The notes: generated from the letters alone by a model not told the origin. A stretch of DNA of 64,000 bases from JBJMQS01 sp045802605 (GCA_045802605.1 JBJMQS010000056.1:261583-325582); one strand, 5' to 3'; positions 1 through 8,684 are shown, counted from the first letter of the stretch. Numbers and translations are program-made.

Positions 1-165
1 TACTGGCGCGACCTAGCGCCAGACGCCAAAGTGAATCTGGCTGTGGATGTCCTGGCTAACGTGCCGGGCCGCTACAACGGTCCCGCGAGCCGAGCGTATC
101 TTTATTACGATCCCGATGCCAAGCACTGGGTTGCCCCGCTGTCGGCGACGATCAGCGCGAAGTAG
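1..165 (+). CDS. C-terminal fragment of a large secreted protein (possibly alpha-2-macroglobulin-like)
   Basis: The window opens inside this gene; the last 54 codons are read in frame 1 and end at TAG 163-165. The visible tail contains the pattern NVPGRYNGPASRAYLYYDPD followed by KHWV, a beta-strand-rich ending. From memory it resembles the C-terminal tail of large planctomycete alpha-2-macroglobulin-like secreted proteins, where a PASRAYLYY-type segment precedes the end. That match is recall, not a search. The gene converges on the M28 peptidase gene, whose stop lies only 5 bases further on. Confidence 0.5.
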   Translation, partial: YWRDLAPDAKVNLAVDVLANVPGRYNGPASRAYLYYDPDAKHWVAPLSATISAK

Positions 166-170
166 CCGGA

Positions 171-3074
171 TCAATCGATCGCACGATCTGTCGCGGCCGC
201 GGCCCGCGCCACAGCTTCGATCGTGATCGCGCACACGGTTGCCCCGTATTCAAGGTCGATGTTCTCCATCGTGTCGTGCGTGTCGTGGTAGCCGGTTCGA
301 TCGATGTCGTAATTCTCCATGAATAGCACACAGGGCACGCCGGCATCGGAGAAAATCTGCCCGTCGGTGTTGTACAGCGTGCTCCGCGGATCGGAAGGCA
401 CCCGCACGTGGCCCGATACTGGCAGAAACGGTGCCATCTCGGGGATGGCCGCTCCATATGGGCTTCGCCGGCCCCGCGGCAAACCATCGCGCTTCTGTTT
501 CTTGTTCCAGATCGGCACTGACTCGTTCCATACCTCGTTAGCGAGGTGGGCTTGATAGGCCAGCCACATGGAGGCTGGATCGTTGCCCGGCGAGATTTGA
601 AAAATGTCGCGCTCGTGGTCGTTGTTGTGAGCGATCATGTCGGAGACGTATAAGCCCCGGATTGTCGTCTTCGATAAATCCTTCGTTCGGCCGCGAGGCA
701 AATGCAACTTCAATGTGCGCTCGACCAAACGCTCGGTCAGGGCTCGCGCGCCGAGGCAATCGGCCGGAAACTCCTCGCCGGTCAGATGCACGAGCCAGAT
801 GTCACAATTCAGCTTTCCTTGCCGGCTCAGTTCCATGAAAATCGGAGCAGCCAACATCATGGCCGCGGTGGCGGAATAGTTGTCGTCCGCGCCACAAGCC
901 GAAATACGAGCGCCGGAGCCGCCGTACTCTTTCTCGTAGCGGTCGTGCATGTAGGCCGTGTCATAATGGTCGGACATGATGACCGCTTCGCGGCGATTCC
1001 GGCCGGGAATGACAACAAGAATATCGCGCTCCGCTTCCGCGGTCTGATTCTTTCGCCAGCCGCCCATCCACGAGTAATCGAGATCGGTGCGCCATTGGAA
1101 TGGCACCTCGCCGGCCAATGCCTTGCCCGACATCTTGGCCTTGGAAATCACACTGGCATAGTACTTCAGCAAATAATCGCCGACTTCATCCAGATGCGGC
1201 TCGCGGTATGGCAGGGCGCATTGCGTCGGCTCATCAAGAATACAGTCGGCATTGTTCTTGTTGAGAAAAAGTCCTTCCGCCAATTGCGCGATCGTTTTCC
1301 AGTAAGCCACTTCGAATGATCGCCGGGCCGAATGCGCGTAGGTCAAAGAGTCGGGAACTCGGCCCGGTTTGGAAACCATGACGTTCGGAGGGGCCACAAT
1401 GTCACGAATTCCCTCGGCGACTTGCGGCGGCAATTGCGATAGCCAACGCTCGCCGGCACCATCTCGGTCCAACCCCATGATGCGCTTGGCAAAATTCAAA
1501 GGCAGCGGCCTTTGACCAAACAATGCGTAAGCCTGCGCTAGCTTGCGAATGTTTCGCACCTGCATCGGAATTTCACGCTTGCGCGTGTAATCCTGGTCGG
1601 CAAGCGCCGCGAGGACCACCGGCCGCCGCTGAATGCGCGGCCAGAGCTCGATCGCGCGATCGAGTCGAGGCTTGTCCGCGTCGTAGGCGGTGAGATACCC
1701 CAGCGGCGCGTCCGGCAATACGGCGACCTCATCGGCTGAATCGCGATAGGCGACAAGTGGCCGATGCCAAAAGACCTCGTGTTTGCCGACGTGCATCGCG
1801 GGGAATAAGAACCGGTAGCCAAACACGCCGCCCGCTTGAACGACCTCCATGGCATGCTTGATCTCGGCTGGCGTGGCACGGGGTCCATCAAGCAGCAATT
1901 CAGCGTTCTCGGTCCACATCTGAACGTTGCGGGCCATGGGCTTGCCGTAGAGGTCGAGATCTTGCGGCAGCGTGCTGAACAGGACATTCACCAGCGACGC
2001 TTCCTTGCCAATGAATGCGAGCTCGTCTTGATCGCGGAGGATTTTCTCCCACCTGTGCGTGCGCTTGTAGTTGTTTCGCAGATGGCCGGCGGTGTTGGCG
2101 AACTCGGGCCGGTTCGCGTTCGGCTTTTGCAAGACGCCCGCTTGTGGAACGCGAATGCCGATCGGCGATTCGTGCCGATTGACATTGGCCAACAGCGGTA
2201 TTTGCAACGCCAATGGCAACTGCGCATACAGCTTTCGTGCCCGCTCGACGCCCCAAAAGACCAGGCTGCCCGGAAACGGCAACAGCGCAAGTTTCTGCGC
2301 AAGATAAGCTGTGCGCACTCTCGCGGGCAGGCGTCCGAACGGGCGAAACGTCAGGACATACTTGACCCCGTCCATCGGCTCATTGTCACGAAGGCGAAAT
2401 GCGTTCGCCCATGAAGGCAATTCGTCTTCCGCCCAAAACGGATACAGCGGTTCGTCCTCTGGAATAATGCGGAAGCCCGCTTGGCGCAGTCCTTCGGTGT
2501 TGGCAGCGCTCTCGCCATAGACCGCCTGCAACAGGCGGCAGAAAAAGCTGATGCCGACTTCCGCCGGCACTTCGACGTTCGGCGCGGAGTAAAAGCTTTT
2601 CCAAAATGCTTTGCCCGGCCCTTGTTCACTGTTGCCGAACAGCGTCCAGCGTACTCGTCCTTTGTCGTCTTGAGTCTTTGCGAGCGCGAGCGGCAACAAG
2701 ATTACGCACCGCTCGCAGTCGCCACTGGCCTCGCAAGCGAGTTCCGGTGGCCAATAGGGGTTGTTCTGCGAAACATGCCGCGGCAGGCCGGTCTCCGGCT
2801 TGCCATCCTGCAAGCGCCTGAGCCTTGCCATCAACTGCTTGGCGATTTGCAATAGGCCCGGCTGCAACTCGAGCGTTTCGTCAAACTCGTTGATCTTCCA
2901 GCCGAACGGGTCATCGGAGGAAAATAACTGGTCATTGACCGGCAGGGTGCCATAGGCTTTCCATCCTAGCCGTGGCGGCGGCATGTATTCGGAATAGGCG
3001 TCGATGCGGTACGCACCGGCGTGGTGATAATAGTCGTCGCTGGGAATGAGCTGCTGCCAGCCTTCGCGCCCCAT
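171..3074 (-). CDS. M28-family zinc metallopeptidase with a very long N-terminal region
   Basis: A 967-residue protein whose last third is an M28 (aminopeptidase/PSMA-like) peptidase domain. Visible metal and catalytic motifs, in order, are SDHYDTA (His and Asp near residue 700), GADDNYSA (bridging Asp near 729), TGEEFPADCLGA (Glu pair near 766) and DTHDTMEN (His near 932). This is the usual two-zinc ligand set, so the domain should be active. The first roughly 650 residues match nothing I recognise. I start at the ATG at 3074 because AGGAG lies 7 bases upstream; an in-frame extension to 3188 has no such site. No clear signal peptide follows from this start. The gene stands alone, divergent from the secreted-protein gene at 3221. 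Confidence 0.85.
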   Translation of the reverse strand: MGREGWQQLIPSDDYYHHAGAYRIDAYSEYMPPPRLGWKAYGTLPVNDQLFSSDDPFGWKINEFDETLELQPGLLQIAKQLMARLRRLQDGKPETGLPRHVSQNNPYWPPELACEASGDCERCVILLPLALAKTQDDKGRVRWTLFGNSEQGPGKAFWKSFYSAPNVEVPAEVGISFFCRLLQAVYGESAANTEGLRQAGFRIIPEDEPLYPFWAEDELPSWANAFRLRDNEPMDGVKYVLTFRPFGRLPARVRTAYLAQKLALLPFPGSLVFWGVERARKLYAQLPLALQIPLLANVNRHESPIGIRVPQAGVLQKPNANRPEFANTAGHLRNNYKRTHRWEKILRDQDELAFIGKEASLVNVLFSTLPQDLDLYGKPMARNVQMWTENAELLLDGPRATPAEIKHAMEVVQAGGVFGYRFLFPAMHVGKHEVFWHRPLVAYRDSADEVAVLPDAPLGYLTAYDADKPRLDRAIELWPRIQRRPVVLAALADQDYTRKREIPMQVRNIRKLAQAYALFGQRPLPLNFAKRIMGLDRDGAGERWLSQLPPQVAEGIRDIVAPPNVMVSKPGRVPDSLTYAHSARRSFEVAYWKTIAQLAEGLFLNKNNADCILDEPTQCALPYREPHLDEVGDYLLKYYASVISKAKMSGKALAGEVPFQWRTDLDYSWMGGWRKNQTAEAERDILVVIPGRNRREAVIMSDHYDTAYMHDRYEKEYGGSGARISACGADDNYSATAAMMLAAPIFMELSRQGKLNCDIWLVHLTGEEFPADCLGARALTERLVERTLKLHLPRGRTKDLSKTTIRGLYVSDMIAHNNDHERDIFQISPGNDPASMWLAYQAHLANEVWNESVPIWNKKQKRDGLPRGRRSPYGAAIPEMAPFLPVSGHVRVPSDPRSTLYNTDGQIFSDAGVPCVLFMENYDIDRTGYHDTHDTMENIDLEYGATVCAITIEAVARAAAATDRAID

Positions 3075-3220
3075 GGCTCGGCTCCTGGAAGTGAAAATCA
3101 AAATCGGGGCCGACGCACAGTATCCCCGACAGAGCCACGAAACGCAAGCAGCCTCTTTATTGAATGCGCAAGCCAATCCGCCTATCAAAGTGGTGACACA
3201 CGAACTCCTTGGAAGTCACC

Positions 3221-4690
3221 ATGAATGCACATGGACCGATTGCGCTCGCCTCCGCGTTTGGGCTAGCGCTCGCCTTCGCATCGCTGCAGGCCAGTCCGCC
3301 TGATGTTTCGCAGCTCGATAAATTGCCCGCCAACACCAATGCCATACTGGCCGCCGACGTTAGTGCGGCTTACTCGTCACCGATCGGTCAGGCACAGGGC
3401 TGGGCCAAGCGCTATGGGGAGACTCACCATGCGAGCTTGGGGTCGTTGCCGCCAAGTGTCAATTCGCTGCTCGTGGGTGCCCGATATGATTTCGGCCGCA
3501 TGGGCCCTGTGTGGCAAATCGGCCTGGTCGGCTCGCCGATCACGTTGGACCAGATCGCCAAGGCCGAGGGCGGCGTGATTCAGAAATTCGGCAATCAGAC
3601 CTCCGCTGTCGAATCGCCGCGCGGTGCATTTTTTGCCACGGTGGATAACTATCAAACCGCTGTGTTTGCTCCGGCCGATCGCCAGGCATTTGCCCGCTGG
3701 CTGCGAAACGTCGGCGCGGGCAAAACCCAAGGCGGCTCGGCGTTCTTACGCAAAGCGCTTGCCACGCGGGGCAATGCACCGATGATGGCAGCGGCCGATC
3801 TGTCCGACCTAGTCGATCCTTTGGCCTCGCGCTTGTATTTCGGCCATCTGCCGACGACCGTCAAGCTCCAACTCAATCCCACCGATATCGCGACCCTATT
3901 CAGTGGTTTGAAAGGCGCCATCTTGCGCATCAACATGACCGATCGTTTGTCCGGGCAACTTCAAATCGAGTTTTCCGATGATATCGGTCTCCTGGCGAGT
4001 CCATTGCCCGAACTTTTGCAGGATATCCTCGCCGACGCCGGGGCAGTCGTAAGCGAGATCGGCACCTGGAAGCCCACTGTCGCCAAGAACACGTTAACGT
4101 TGGACGGGCCGCTTTCGATCGAAGCGATGCGCAAGATCATTAGCCTATTTGAGCTTCCTGGAGCGGGGGGCATGAACACCTCGCCTGGCGAGACGCGCAA
4201 CTCGGCAGACGTAAATGCGACACTGCGATACTTCAAGTCGGTCAGCGATATTTTAGCGGAGCTGCGGCAAGTCAAATCGCGGCTCGACGACGACAAAGGC
4301 TACGAGAAGTACGCTGTGTGGTACGACAACTATGCCAAGAAGATCGATTACCTCCCGGTCGTGGGTGTCGATCCTGCCCTCGTGGACTTCGGCACCAAGA
4401 CCGCCGGCGTCTTGCGCGCTATCGGTGACTCGCTCCGCGGCGTGCCTTTGAAAACCAAACAGGCCGGGGCCGGCGCCTACTACTATTACTCAGCATTTGG
4501 TCAGACGAGCCGGCGGCGCGGCAGTTGGGCGAGCGTAAACGTGGACACCAACCTTCCAAAGGTCCGCCAGGAACAGGAGAAGATCATCGCTGGTGATACC
4601 CAGGCTCGCAACGACGCTTGGAAAGAAATTGATGACCACTTGGCGAGCATTCGCACAAAGATGAGTGAGCAATTCAAACTCAACTTTTAG
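3221..4690 (+). CDS. Secreted hypothetical protein, 489 aa
   Basis: The protein starts with a typical signal peptide (MNAHGPIALASAFGLALAFA, then a short Ser/Ala-rich cleavage region) and is therefore probably exported. The rest is a globular protein with no motif I recognise; residues near 350-380 are charged and helix-forming. The ATG at 3221 is preferred over an in-frame TTG at 3209 because GGAAG lies 5 bases upstream. It is divergent from the M28 peptidase and convergent with the Tyr/Gly-rich gene, separated from the latter by a hairpin. Function unknown. Confidence 0.75.
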   Translation: MNAHGPIALASAFGLALAFASLQASPPDVSQLDKLPANTNAILAADVSAAYSSPIGQAQGWAKRYGETHHASLGSLPPSVNSLLVGARYDFGRMGPVWQIGLVGSPITLDQIAKAEGGVIQKFGNQTSAVESPRGAFFATVDNYQTAVFAPADRQAFARWLRNVGAGKTQGGSAFLRKALATRGNAPMMAAADLSDLVDPLASRLYFGHLPTTVKLQLNPTDIATLFSGLKGAILRINMTDRLSGQLQIEFSDDIGLLASPLPELLQDILADAGAVVSEIGTWKPTVAKNTLTLDGPLSIEAMRKIISLFELPGAGGMNTSPGETRNSADVNATLRYFKSVSDILAELRQVKSRLDDDKGYEKYAVWYDNYAKKIDYLPVVGVDPALVDFGTKTAGVLRAIGDSLRGVPLKTKQAGAGAYYYYSAFGQTSRRRGSWASVNVDTNLPKVRQEQEKIIAGDTQARNDAWKEIDDHLASIRTKMSEQFKLNF

Positions 4691-4704
4691 TAAAGCGGTC
4701 AATG

Positions 4705-4734
4705 AAAAAGCCCGCCGGTAGTTATCCGGCGGGC
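4705..4734 (-). terminator. Intrinsic terminator of the Tyr/Gly-rich gene
   Basis: A perfect 9-bp stem GCCCGCCGG (4710-4718) / CCGGCGGGC (4726-4734) with a 7-base loop. On the minus strand it is followed by TTTTT (plus-strand A run 4705-4709), which is the intrinsic terminator form for the leftward gene. It sits just beyond that gene's stop codon and could also partly serve the rightward gene, although that side has no T run. Confidence 0.8.
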
Positions 4735-4757
4735 AGTTAACGACATAGTTCTTTCAA

Positions 4758-5618
4758 CTATCCTCGCGGATTCTGTTGATTGCCCTGTTGGTTTTGTTGG
4801 TTGCCTTGCGGGTTCTGCTGATTGCCTTGTTGATTCCCCTGTGCATTGTTCGGCTGATTGCCCATGTGATTTGGCTGGTTGTTGCCCATATTGTTCGGTT
4901 GATTGCCTTGTTGGTTTCCTTGGTTGCCTTGCATGTTACCCTGCGTATTTCCCTGCACGCCGCCTTGCACGTTGCCCTGCGGCATTACGTTTGGCGGTTG
5001 GATGTTTGCACTGCCGTTCACACTTCCTTGCTGTTGCTGGTAATAGCCCTGCTGGCCGTAATATTGTTGCTGCTGTTGTTGCGGGTAGTTATTGTTTCCC
5101 TGGCCGTAGTACTGGTAATTGCCGTTGTACCCGTCGGTCGAACCATACCCAGACGTGCTAGAGCCGTAATACGGATAACTGTAGTTGTTGTAACCGTAGC
5201 TGTATCCATAGTTCGGGTAGCTATAGCTGTCGTAGTACCCATATGACGGGTAACTGTAGGAGTAGCCGTAGCTGGGATAGTAGTAACTCGAGTAGCCGTA
5301 CGAGGGGTAATAGTAGCTGGAGTAATACGGGTAATAGCCGCCGCCGTAATATCCGTAGTTGCGCGGATAATAACCGTAGCCACCATAGAAGCCGGAGTAC
5401 GGTGAATAGCCTGCATACCATCCGTTGTTGCTGTAGTATCCACCCCAGCCGCCGCGATATCCATATCCGCCGTTCCAGCTGCCGCCACCGCCATTCCAGT
5501 TTCCGCCACCACCCCCGTGCCAACCACCGCCACCACGACCGCCGTGGCGTTGCGCGAAGCTAGGGGACGCCGTCAGAACCAAGGCACTCACTGTCAGACC
5601 GAGAATGAGATTCTTCAT
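4758..5618 (-). CDS. Secreted low-complexity Gly/Tyr/Asn/Gln-rich protein
   Basis: A 286-residue protein with a signal peptide (MKNLILGLTVSALVLTASPS, cleaved near AQRHGG). It then has a Gly/Trp-rich stretch, a long Tyr/Ser/Gly region built on repeated YSYPSYGY and YYPSYGYSS units, a poly-Gln patch, and a C-terminal tail of QGNQ/QPNN repeats. There is no folded-domain motif and essentially no charged core. Such sequences are known in adhesive or assembly-prone extracellular proteins, but no role can be assigned here. The ATG at 5618 has GGAG 7 bases upstream. A palindromic leader motif (5689-5699) and a downstream terminator (4705-4734) bracket it as a single transcription unit. Confidence 0.8.
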   Translation of the reverse strand: MKNLILGLTVSALVLTASPSFAQRHGGRGGGGWHGGGGGNWNGGGGSWNGGYGYRGGWGGYYSNNGWYAGYSPYSGFYGGYGYYPRNYGYYGGGYYPYYSSYYYPSYGYSSYYYPSYGYSYSYPSYGYYDSYSYPNYGYSYGYNNYSYPYYGSSTSGYGSTDGYNGNYQYYGQGNNNYPQQQQQQYYGQQGYYQQQQGSVNGSANIQPPNVMPQGNVQGGVQGNTQGNMQGNQGNQQGNQPNNMGNNQPNHMGNQPNNAQGNQQGNQQNPQGNQQNQQGNQQNPRG

Positions 5619-5688
5619 AACCAGACTCCGATCGTTGACCGCGACGTCCGGCCCGTCCGTAGACTCGTGGCGCGCTTGTGACTTCTCG

Positions 5689-5699
5689 GGCATCATGCC
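5689..5699 (-). promoter_or_regulatory. Leader palindrome GGCATCATGCC upstream of the Tyr/Gly-rich gene
   Basis: An 11-base palindrome (central base unpaired) 70 bases upstream of the 5618 start codon, flanked by partly complementary CTTCTC and AGAGGT. The same 11 bases occur upstream of the YceI gene (7434-7444), also a secreted-protein gene on the minus strand. This suggests a shared operator or RNA hairpin. Function is inferred only from the recurrence. Confidence 0.4.
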
Positions 5700-5861
5700 A
5701 AGAGGTGAAAACGGCCCAAATCGTCGTTGCACCATCGCGGCCGTTGGAATGGGAACATACCAATCCGATTACAAATTATTGCAATTTGAGTGCCGATTTG
5801 AATGTGCATGCGGTCTGGACGTAAATGCGAGACGGATCAACCACTTGACGAGCACGATACG

Positions 5862-6776
5862 CTACTTGCCGAGGTTGAGGTAATCATTGACCGAACTGTC
5901 CGAGGCACCCTCGCCTGAATCGGCCGCGAACTTCTGCTGTGCGAGAATGAGTGCCACAATCGCTGGCGCTGCGGCCAGCAGCAATCGCAACATGGCGCGA
6001 CGCCTTACCCGGACCGGCAGCAACTCGGGCACCCATGCCATCAATGGCGCCACGAACAATAGGCCAGCATTCCAGTCGCTCAGCCCCGCGAATAGCCGTC
6101 CAATAACCAGCAAAGCGAACAACGCGACCACTGCCACTCCCATCGCACCGTTTGGCTGGGAAGAATCCTTGCCTGCGAGAGAAGCTAACGCCACTCCAGC
6201 CAGCCCGCCTGCGACCGGCACTGCCAGTTGGCCTCCGGTGGCGTAGCCCGAGAGCATGATTACCGCGCTCGCGGCCATCAATGCCCCGGCCACACACCAA
6301 AGCGGCATGCGTTCTTGGGTGCGAACTGCGAGGCGGTTCATCGCTGTCCAAGCGCTTAGCAACAGGATGGCTAACACTGCATAGATCAGCCAGGTCTTAG
6401 CCGGCGGCCATTCGCGCGAACCCGGGCCCGATAGATCCGTGACATAGACCGAGCCATACAGCAATATGGGTGCTGCCAGCGCCGCCACTGCGCAACGCAA
6501 TACCCAACCCGGTCGCGGGGCGGCCCGCGCGATCAGTTCCGCGACCGCCGCGACCGGCAACACGATCACGAGCATGCGGTCCAGAACATCGCGCGGGGGG
6601 AAGTGCGGCCACAGGCCGAGCACCCATGTTCCCGCAAACACCGCCATCATGAGAGCCAACACCGCACCGGTCGAGGCGATGGCATTGCGTGGCGATCGGC
6701 CAAAAACGAAAGCGATCGCCAGGCCCATTGCCAGTGCGATCGCGAACGCCTTGCCGATAAGGATTGGATCCGGCAT
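5862..6776 (-). CDS. Multi-pass integral membrane protein, 304 aa
   Basis: Eight or nine strongly hydrophobic segments of about 20 residues alternate with short Arg-rich loops; the short tail after the last segment is polar and acidic. I recognise no transporter or enzyme signature. The start ATG overlaps the stop codon of the upstream YceI gene (TAATG, one shared base), so the two are translationally coupled and probably work in the same envelope process. Function unknown. Confidence 0.7.
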   Translation of the reverse strand: MPDPILIGKAFAIALAMGLAIAFVFGRSPRNAIASTGAVLALMMAVFAGTWVLGLWPHFPPRDVLDRMLVIVLPVAAVAELIARAAPRPGWVLRCAVAALAAPILLYGSVYVTDLSGPGSREWPPAKTWLIYAVLAILLLSAWTAMNRLAVRTQERMPLWCVAGALMAASAVIMLSGYATGGQLAVPVAGGLAGVALASLAGKDSSQPNGAMGVAVVALFALLVIGRLFAGLSDWNAGLLFVAPLMAWVPELLPVRVRRRAMLRLLLAAAPAIVALILAQQKFAADSGEGASDSSVNDYLNLGK

Positions 6777-7345
6777 TACTTCTTCGTTCCTTCGAAGCCG
6801 AAATGCACGAGGACCTCGTCACCCAGCATCTCCAGCATCTTTTCCATGCCGAAGTCCGATCGCTTGATCGTGAAGTCGCCCGAGTAGCCCGTGCGCTGCA
6901 CGCCCTTCGGGAATTCGGCCGTCTTGCCGCCTTTCAATGTCAGCGTCACCGGTTTGGTCACGCCATGCAGCGTCAAATCGCCAGTGACATCAAACCCACC
7001 ACTGGTAGCTTTGACCGAGGTGCTCTTGAATGAAATGGTGGGGAATTGCTTGGCATTAAAGAAGTCCGGGCTTTTCATGTGCTCGTCGCGCTTCGGGTTG
7101 TTGGTATCGATACTGTCCACCTTGGCCGTGAGTTCAAACCGCGTGGCTGACGGATTCTTGCTATCCACGCTGAACGTGCCGCCCACGTCCTTGAACCGCC
7201 CGGGCAGCCACGCTAATCCCACGTGCGATGCCTGAAACGATGCGCCCGAGTGCACGGGGTCCACGACATAATCGTCGGCCCGGACATTTTGGCCAGCGAC
7301 GACGACTAGAGCCGCAAGCGCGAGTGACGAAAAGCGAATCTTCAT
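6776..7345 (-). CDS. YceI-like periplasmic lipid-binding-fold protein
   Basis: A 189-residue protein with a signal peptide (MKIRFSSLALAALVVVAGQN) and then a YceI domain. Landmarks are YVVDPVHSGASFQASHVG near the start, GTFSVDSKNPSATRFELTAK, DEHMKSPDFFNAKQFPTISF and DVTGDLTLHGVTKPVTL. YceI proteins are beta-barrels that bind isoprenoid-type lipids or amphiphiles in the periplasm, and some respond to stress. The ATG at 7345 has AGGAG 7 bases upstream. It is the first gene of a two-gene unit with the membrane protein at 5862-6776, and its leader carries a long palindrome (7421-7457). Confidence 0.9.
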   Translation of the reverse strand: MKIRFSSLALAALVVVAGQNVRADDYVVDPVHSGASFQASHVGLAWLPGRFKDVGGTFSVDSKNPSATRFELTAKVDSIDTNNPKRDEHMKSPDFFNAKQFPTISFKSTSVKATSGGFDVTGDLTLHGVTKPVTLTLKGGKTAEFPKGVQRTGYSGDFTIKRSDFGMEKMLEMLGDEVLVHFGFEGTKK

Positions 7346-7420
7346 CGACAAACTCCTCAGGGTAATGGAACGCCTTGTTCCAAGTGGTTCTGTATTCTTT
7401 ACGACGGCACTTCCAGCGTC

Positions 7421-7457
7421 GCCCGATTCTCCCGGCATCATGCCGAGAGAATCGGGC
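7421..7457 (-). promoter_or_regulatory. Long palindrome in the YceI leader
   Basis: Two 18-base arms, GCCCGATTCTCCCGGCAT (7421-7438) and 7440-7457, are complementary except at one position and meet around a single central base. The core GGCATCATGCC (7434-7444) is identical to the leader motif at 5689-5699. The element lies about 76 bases upstream of the YceI start codon. It could be an operator or, if transcribed, an RNA hairpin; there is no T run, so a terminator is unlikely. Confidence 0.5.
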
Positions 7458-7488
7458 GATCCCCTGGGAGGGGCGACCGCATCGTTGA

Positions 7489-8238
7489 TCAAATCTGTGC
7501 GAAGCCGCCGTCAACTACCAAGTCGATCCCAGTAATGTAGCTACTATCGTCCGACGCCAAGAACAGCACCGTCTTAGCAATCTCTTCGCTTGTGCCCATT
7601 CGGCCCAGAGGCACCATCCCAGGCAACGAGTTTTTGAATCCGCTCGCCTGCTCGTGGCTCAGGCCCATTTTGGTGAAGATCGGCGTCTCAATGGGGCCGG
7701 GGCTCAGGGCGTTCACGCGGATCTTCCGCGCTTTCAAATCCGTGGTCCACGTGCGGGCAAATGATCGCACCGCGGCTTTGGTTGCGCTATACACACTGAA
7801 TGCTTCCATGCCTTTAGTCGCAGCCACCGAAGCGTTCAAAATGATCGAGCCGCCTTCACGCAATAGCGGCAACGCCTTTTGTACCGTGAAGAACAGTCCC
7901 TTTACGTTGACATCAAATTCGCGATCGAATTGCTCTTCGCTCACTTGTCCCAAGGGCGCTAATGTCCCGAGGCCCGCATTGGCGAACACGATGTCGAGCC
8001 CACCAAACTTCTCCTTGATCGTGGCGAAAAGACGATCCAGGTCGGCCAACTTCGACACGTCGCCTTGCACCGCCAATGCATTTGGCCCGATCGATGCCGC
8101 CGCGACATCAAGGTCCTTCTGCCGGCGGCCAGTAATGACGACGTTGGCCCCTTCTTCGGCCAAGAGTCGGGCACTAGCCAGGCCCATGCCACTGTTGCCG
8201 CCGGTGACCAACGCGACTTTGCCCGCAAGCTTCGCCAT
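7489..8238 (-). CDS. Short-chain dehydrogenase/reductase (SDR)
   Basis: A 249-residue classical SDR. The NAD(P) motif TGGNSGMG is near residue 12, NAGLG follows beta-4, and YSATK carries the catalytic Tyr and Lys, with a Ser in the preceding NASVAA segment. The C-terminus IDLVVDGGFAQI is typical of the family. It should reduce or oxidise a small carbonyl or alcohol; the substrate cannot be read from sequence. The ATG at 8238 has AGGAG 7 bases upstream. It is divergent from an ArsR-type regulator gene across a perfect inverted repeat and is probably controlled by that regulator. Confidence 0.92.
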   Translation of the reverse strand: MAKLAGKVALVTGGNSGMGLASARLLAEEGANVVITGRRQKDLDVAAASIGPNALAVQGDVSKLADLDRLFATIKEKFGGLDIVFANAGLGTLAPLGQVSEEQFDREFDVNVKGLFFTVQKALPLLREGGSIILNASVAATKGMEAFSVYSATKAAVRSFARTWTTDLKARKIRVNALSPGPIETPIFTKMGLSHEQASGFKNSLPGMVPLGRMGTSEEIAKTVLFLASDDSSYITGIDLVVDGGFAQI

Positions 8239-8264
8239 GACCAGACTCCTAGGTTCACTTATCC

Positions 8265-8297
8265 GTTCAATAGTTCGGAAGTTTAGAACTATTGAAC
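8265..8297. promoter_or_regulatory. Perfect 12-bp inverted repeat, putative ArsR-type operator
   Basis: GTTCAATAGTTC (8265-8276) and its exact reverse complement GAACTATTGAAC (8286-8297) are separated by 9 bases. They lie midway between the divergent SDR (start 8238) and regulator (start 8328) genes. The size and symmetry fit a dimeric winged-helix repressor site. Each arm contains TTGAAC facing one of the two genes, which could double as a -35 element. Confidence 0.6.
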
Positions 8298-8327
8298 CAT
8301 ACAGAGCCCGAGTGATACACTTACAAC

Positions 8328-8684
8328 ATGAGGCCGCTTTTTCATCCACCGCTCGAAGAAATTACCACCGAGGGGATACTGTACGCTTTGTCCGATCCCG
8401 TCCGCGTGCGGATTTTCATGCAATTGGCACAGGCTGAGTGTTCCAAAAATTGTTCCACGTTCCTGAATGTCAGTGACACGCCGCTGCCCAAATCAACGCT
8501 GTCGCAGCATTTCAAGATTCTGCGCGAAGCTGGCCTCATCCGCAGTGAGCGCAGAGGCGTGGAGTTGCAAAGCCAGACCCGCTGCGCCGAACTGAAAGAC
8601 ACTTTCGGTCCCATGGTCACCGCGATCATCCACGCATACGAACGCCAAGGCTGCAAGACAAAACGAAGAGCAAGCCGACGCTAA
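8328..8684 (+). CDS. ArsR-family winged-helix transcriptional regulator
   Basis: A 118-residue protein with the ArsR/SmtB fold. LYALSDPVRVRIFMQL is the first helix region, KSTLSQHFKILREAGLI is the recognition helix, and RSERRGVELQSQ is the wing. Two cysteines (C38 and C42) are present, but the canonical ELCVCD metal-sensing motif is absent, so the effector may not be a metal. It is transcribed away from the SDR gene, with a perfect palindrome between them. I infer an autoregulated repressor of both genes. Confidence 0.88.
   Translation: MRPLFHPPLEEITTEGILYALSDPVRVRIFMQLAQAECSKNCSTFLNVSDTPLPKSTLSQHFKILREAGLIRSERRGVELQSQTRCAELKDTFGPMVTAIIHAYERQGCKTKRRASRR

Noticed and set aside
702..1319. Plus-strand open frame of about 205 codons inside the M28 peptidase gene
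   Set aside because: It is antisense to a peptidase with intact catalytic motifs, has no start site signal, and shows no domain.
4776..5246. Plus-strand hydrophobic open frame opposite the Tyr/Gly-rich gene
   Set aside because: Its Leu/Val/Ile richness is the direct complement of the Gln/Asn/Gly/Tyr repeat codons; the minus-strand gene has a signal peptide and Shine-Dalgarno.
7592..8437. Plus-strand open frame of about 280 codons opposite the SDR gene
   Set aside because: It crosses the operator and the regulator start in the wrong frame; the SDR motifs on the other strand are unambiguous.
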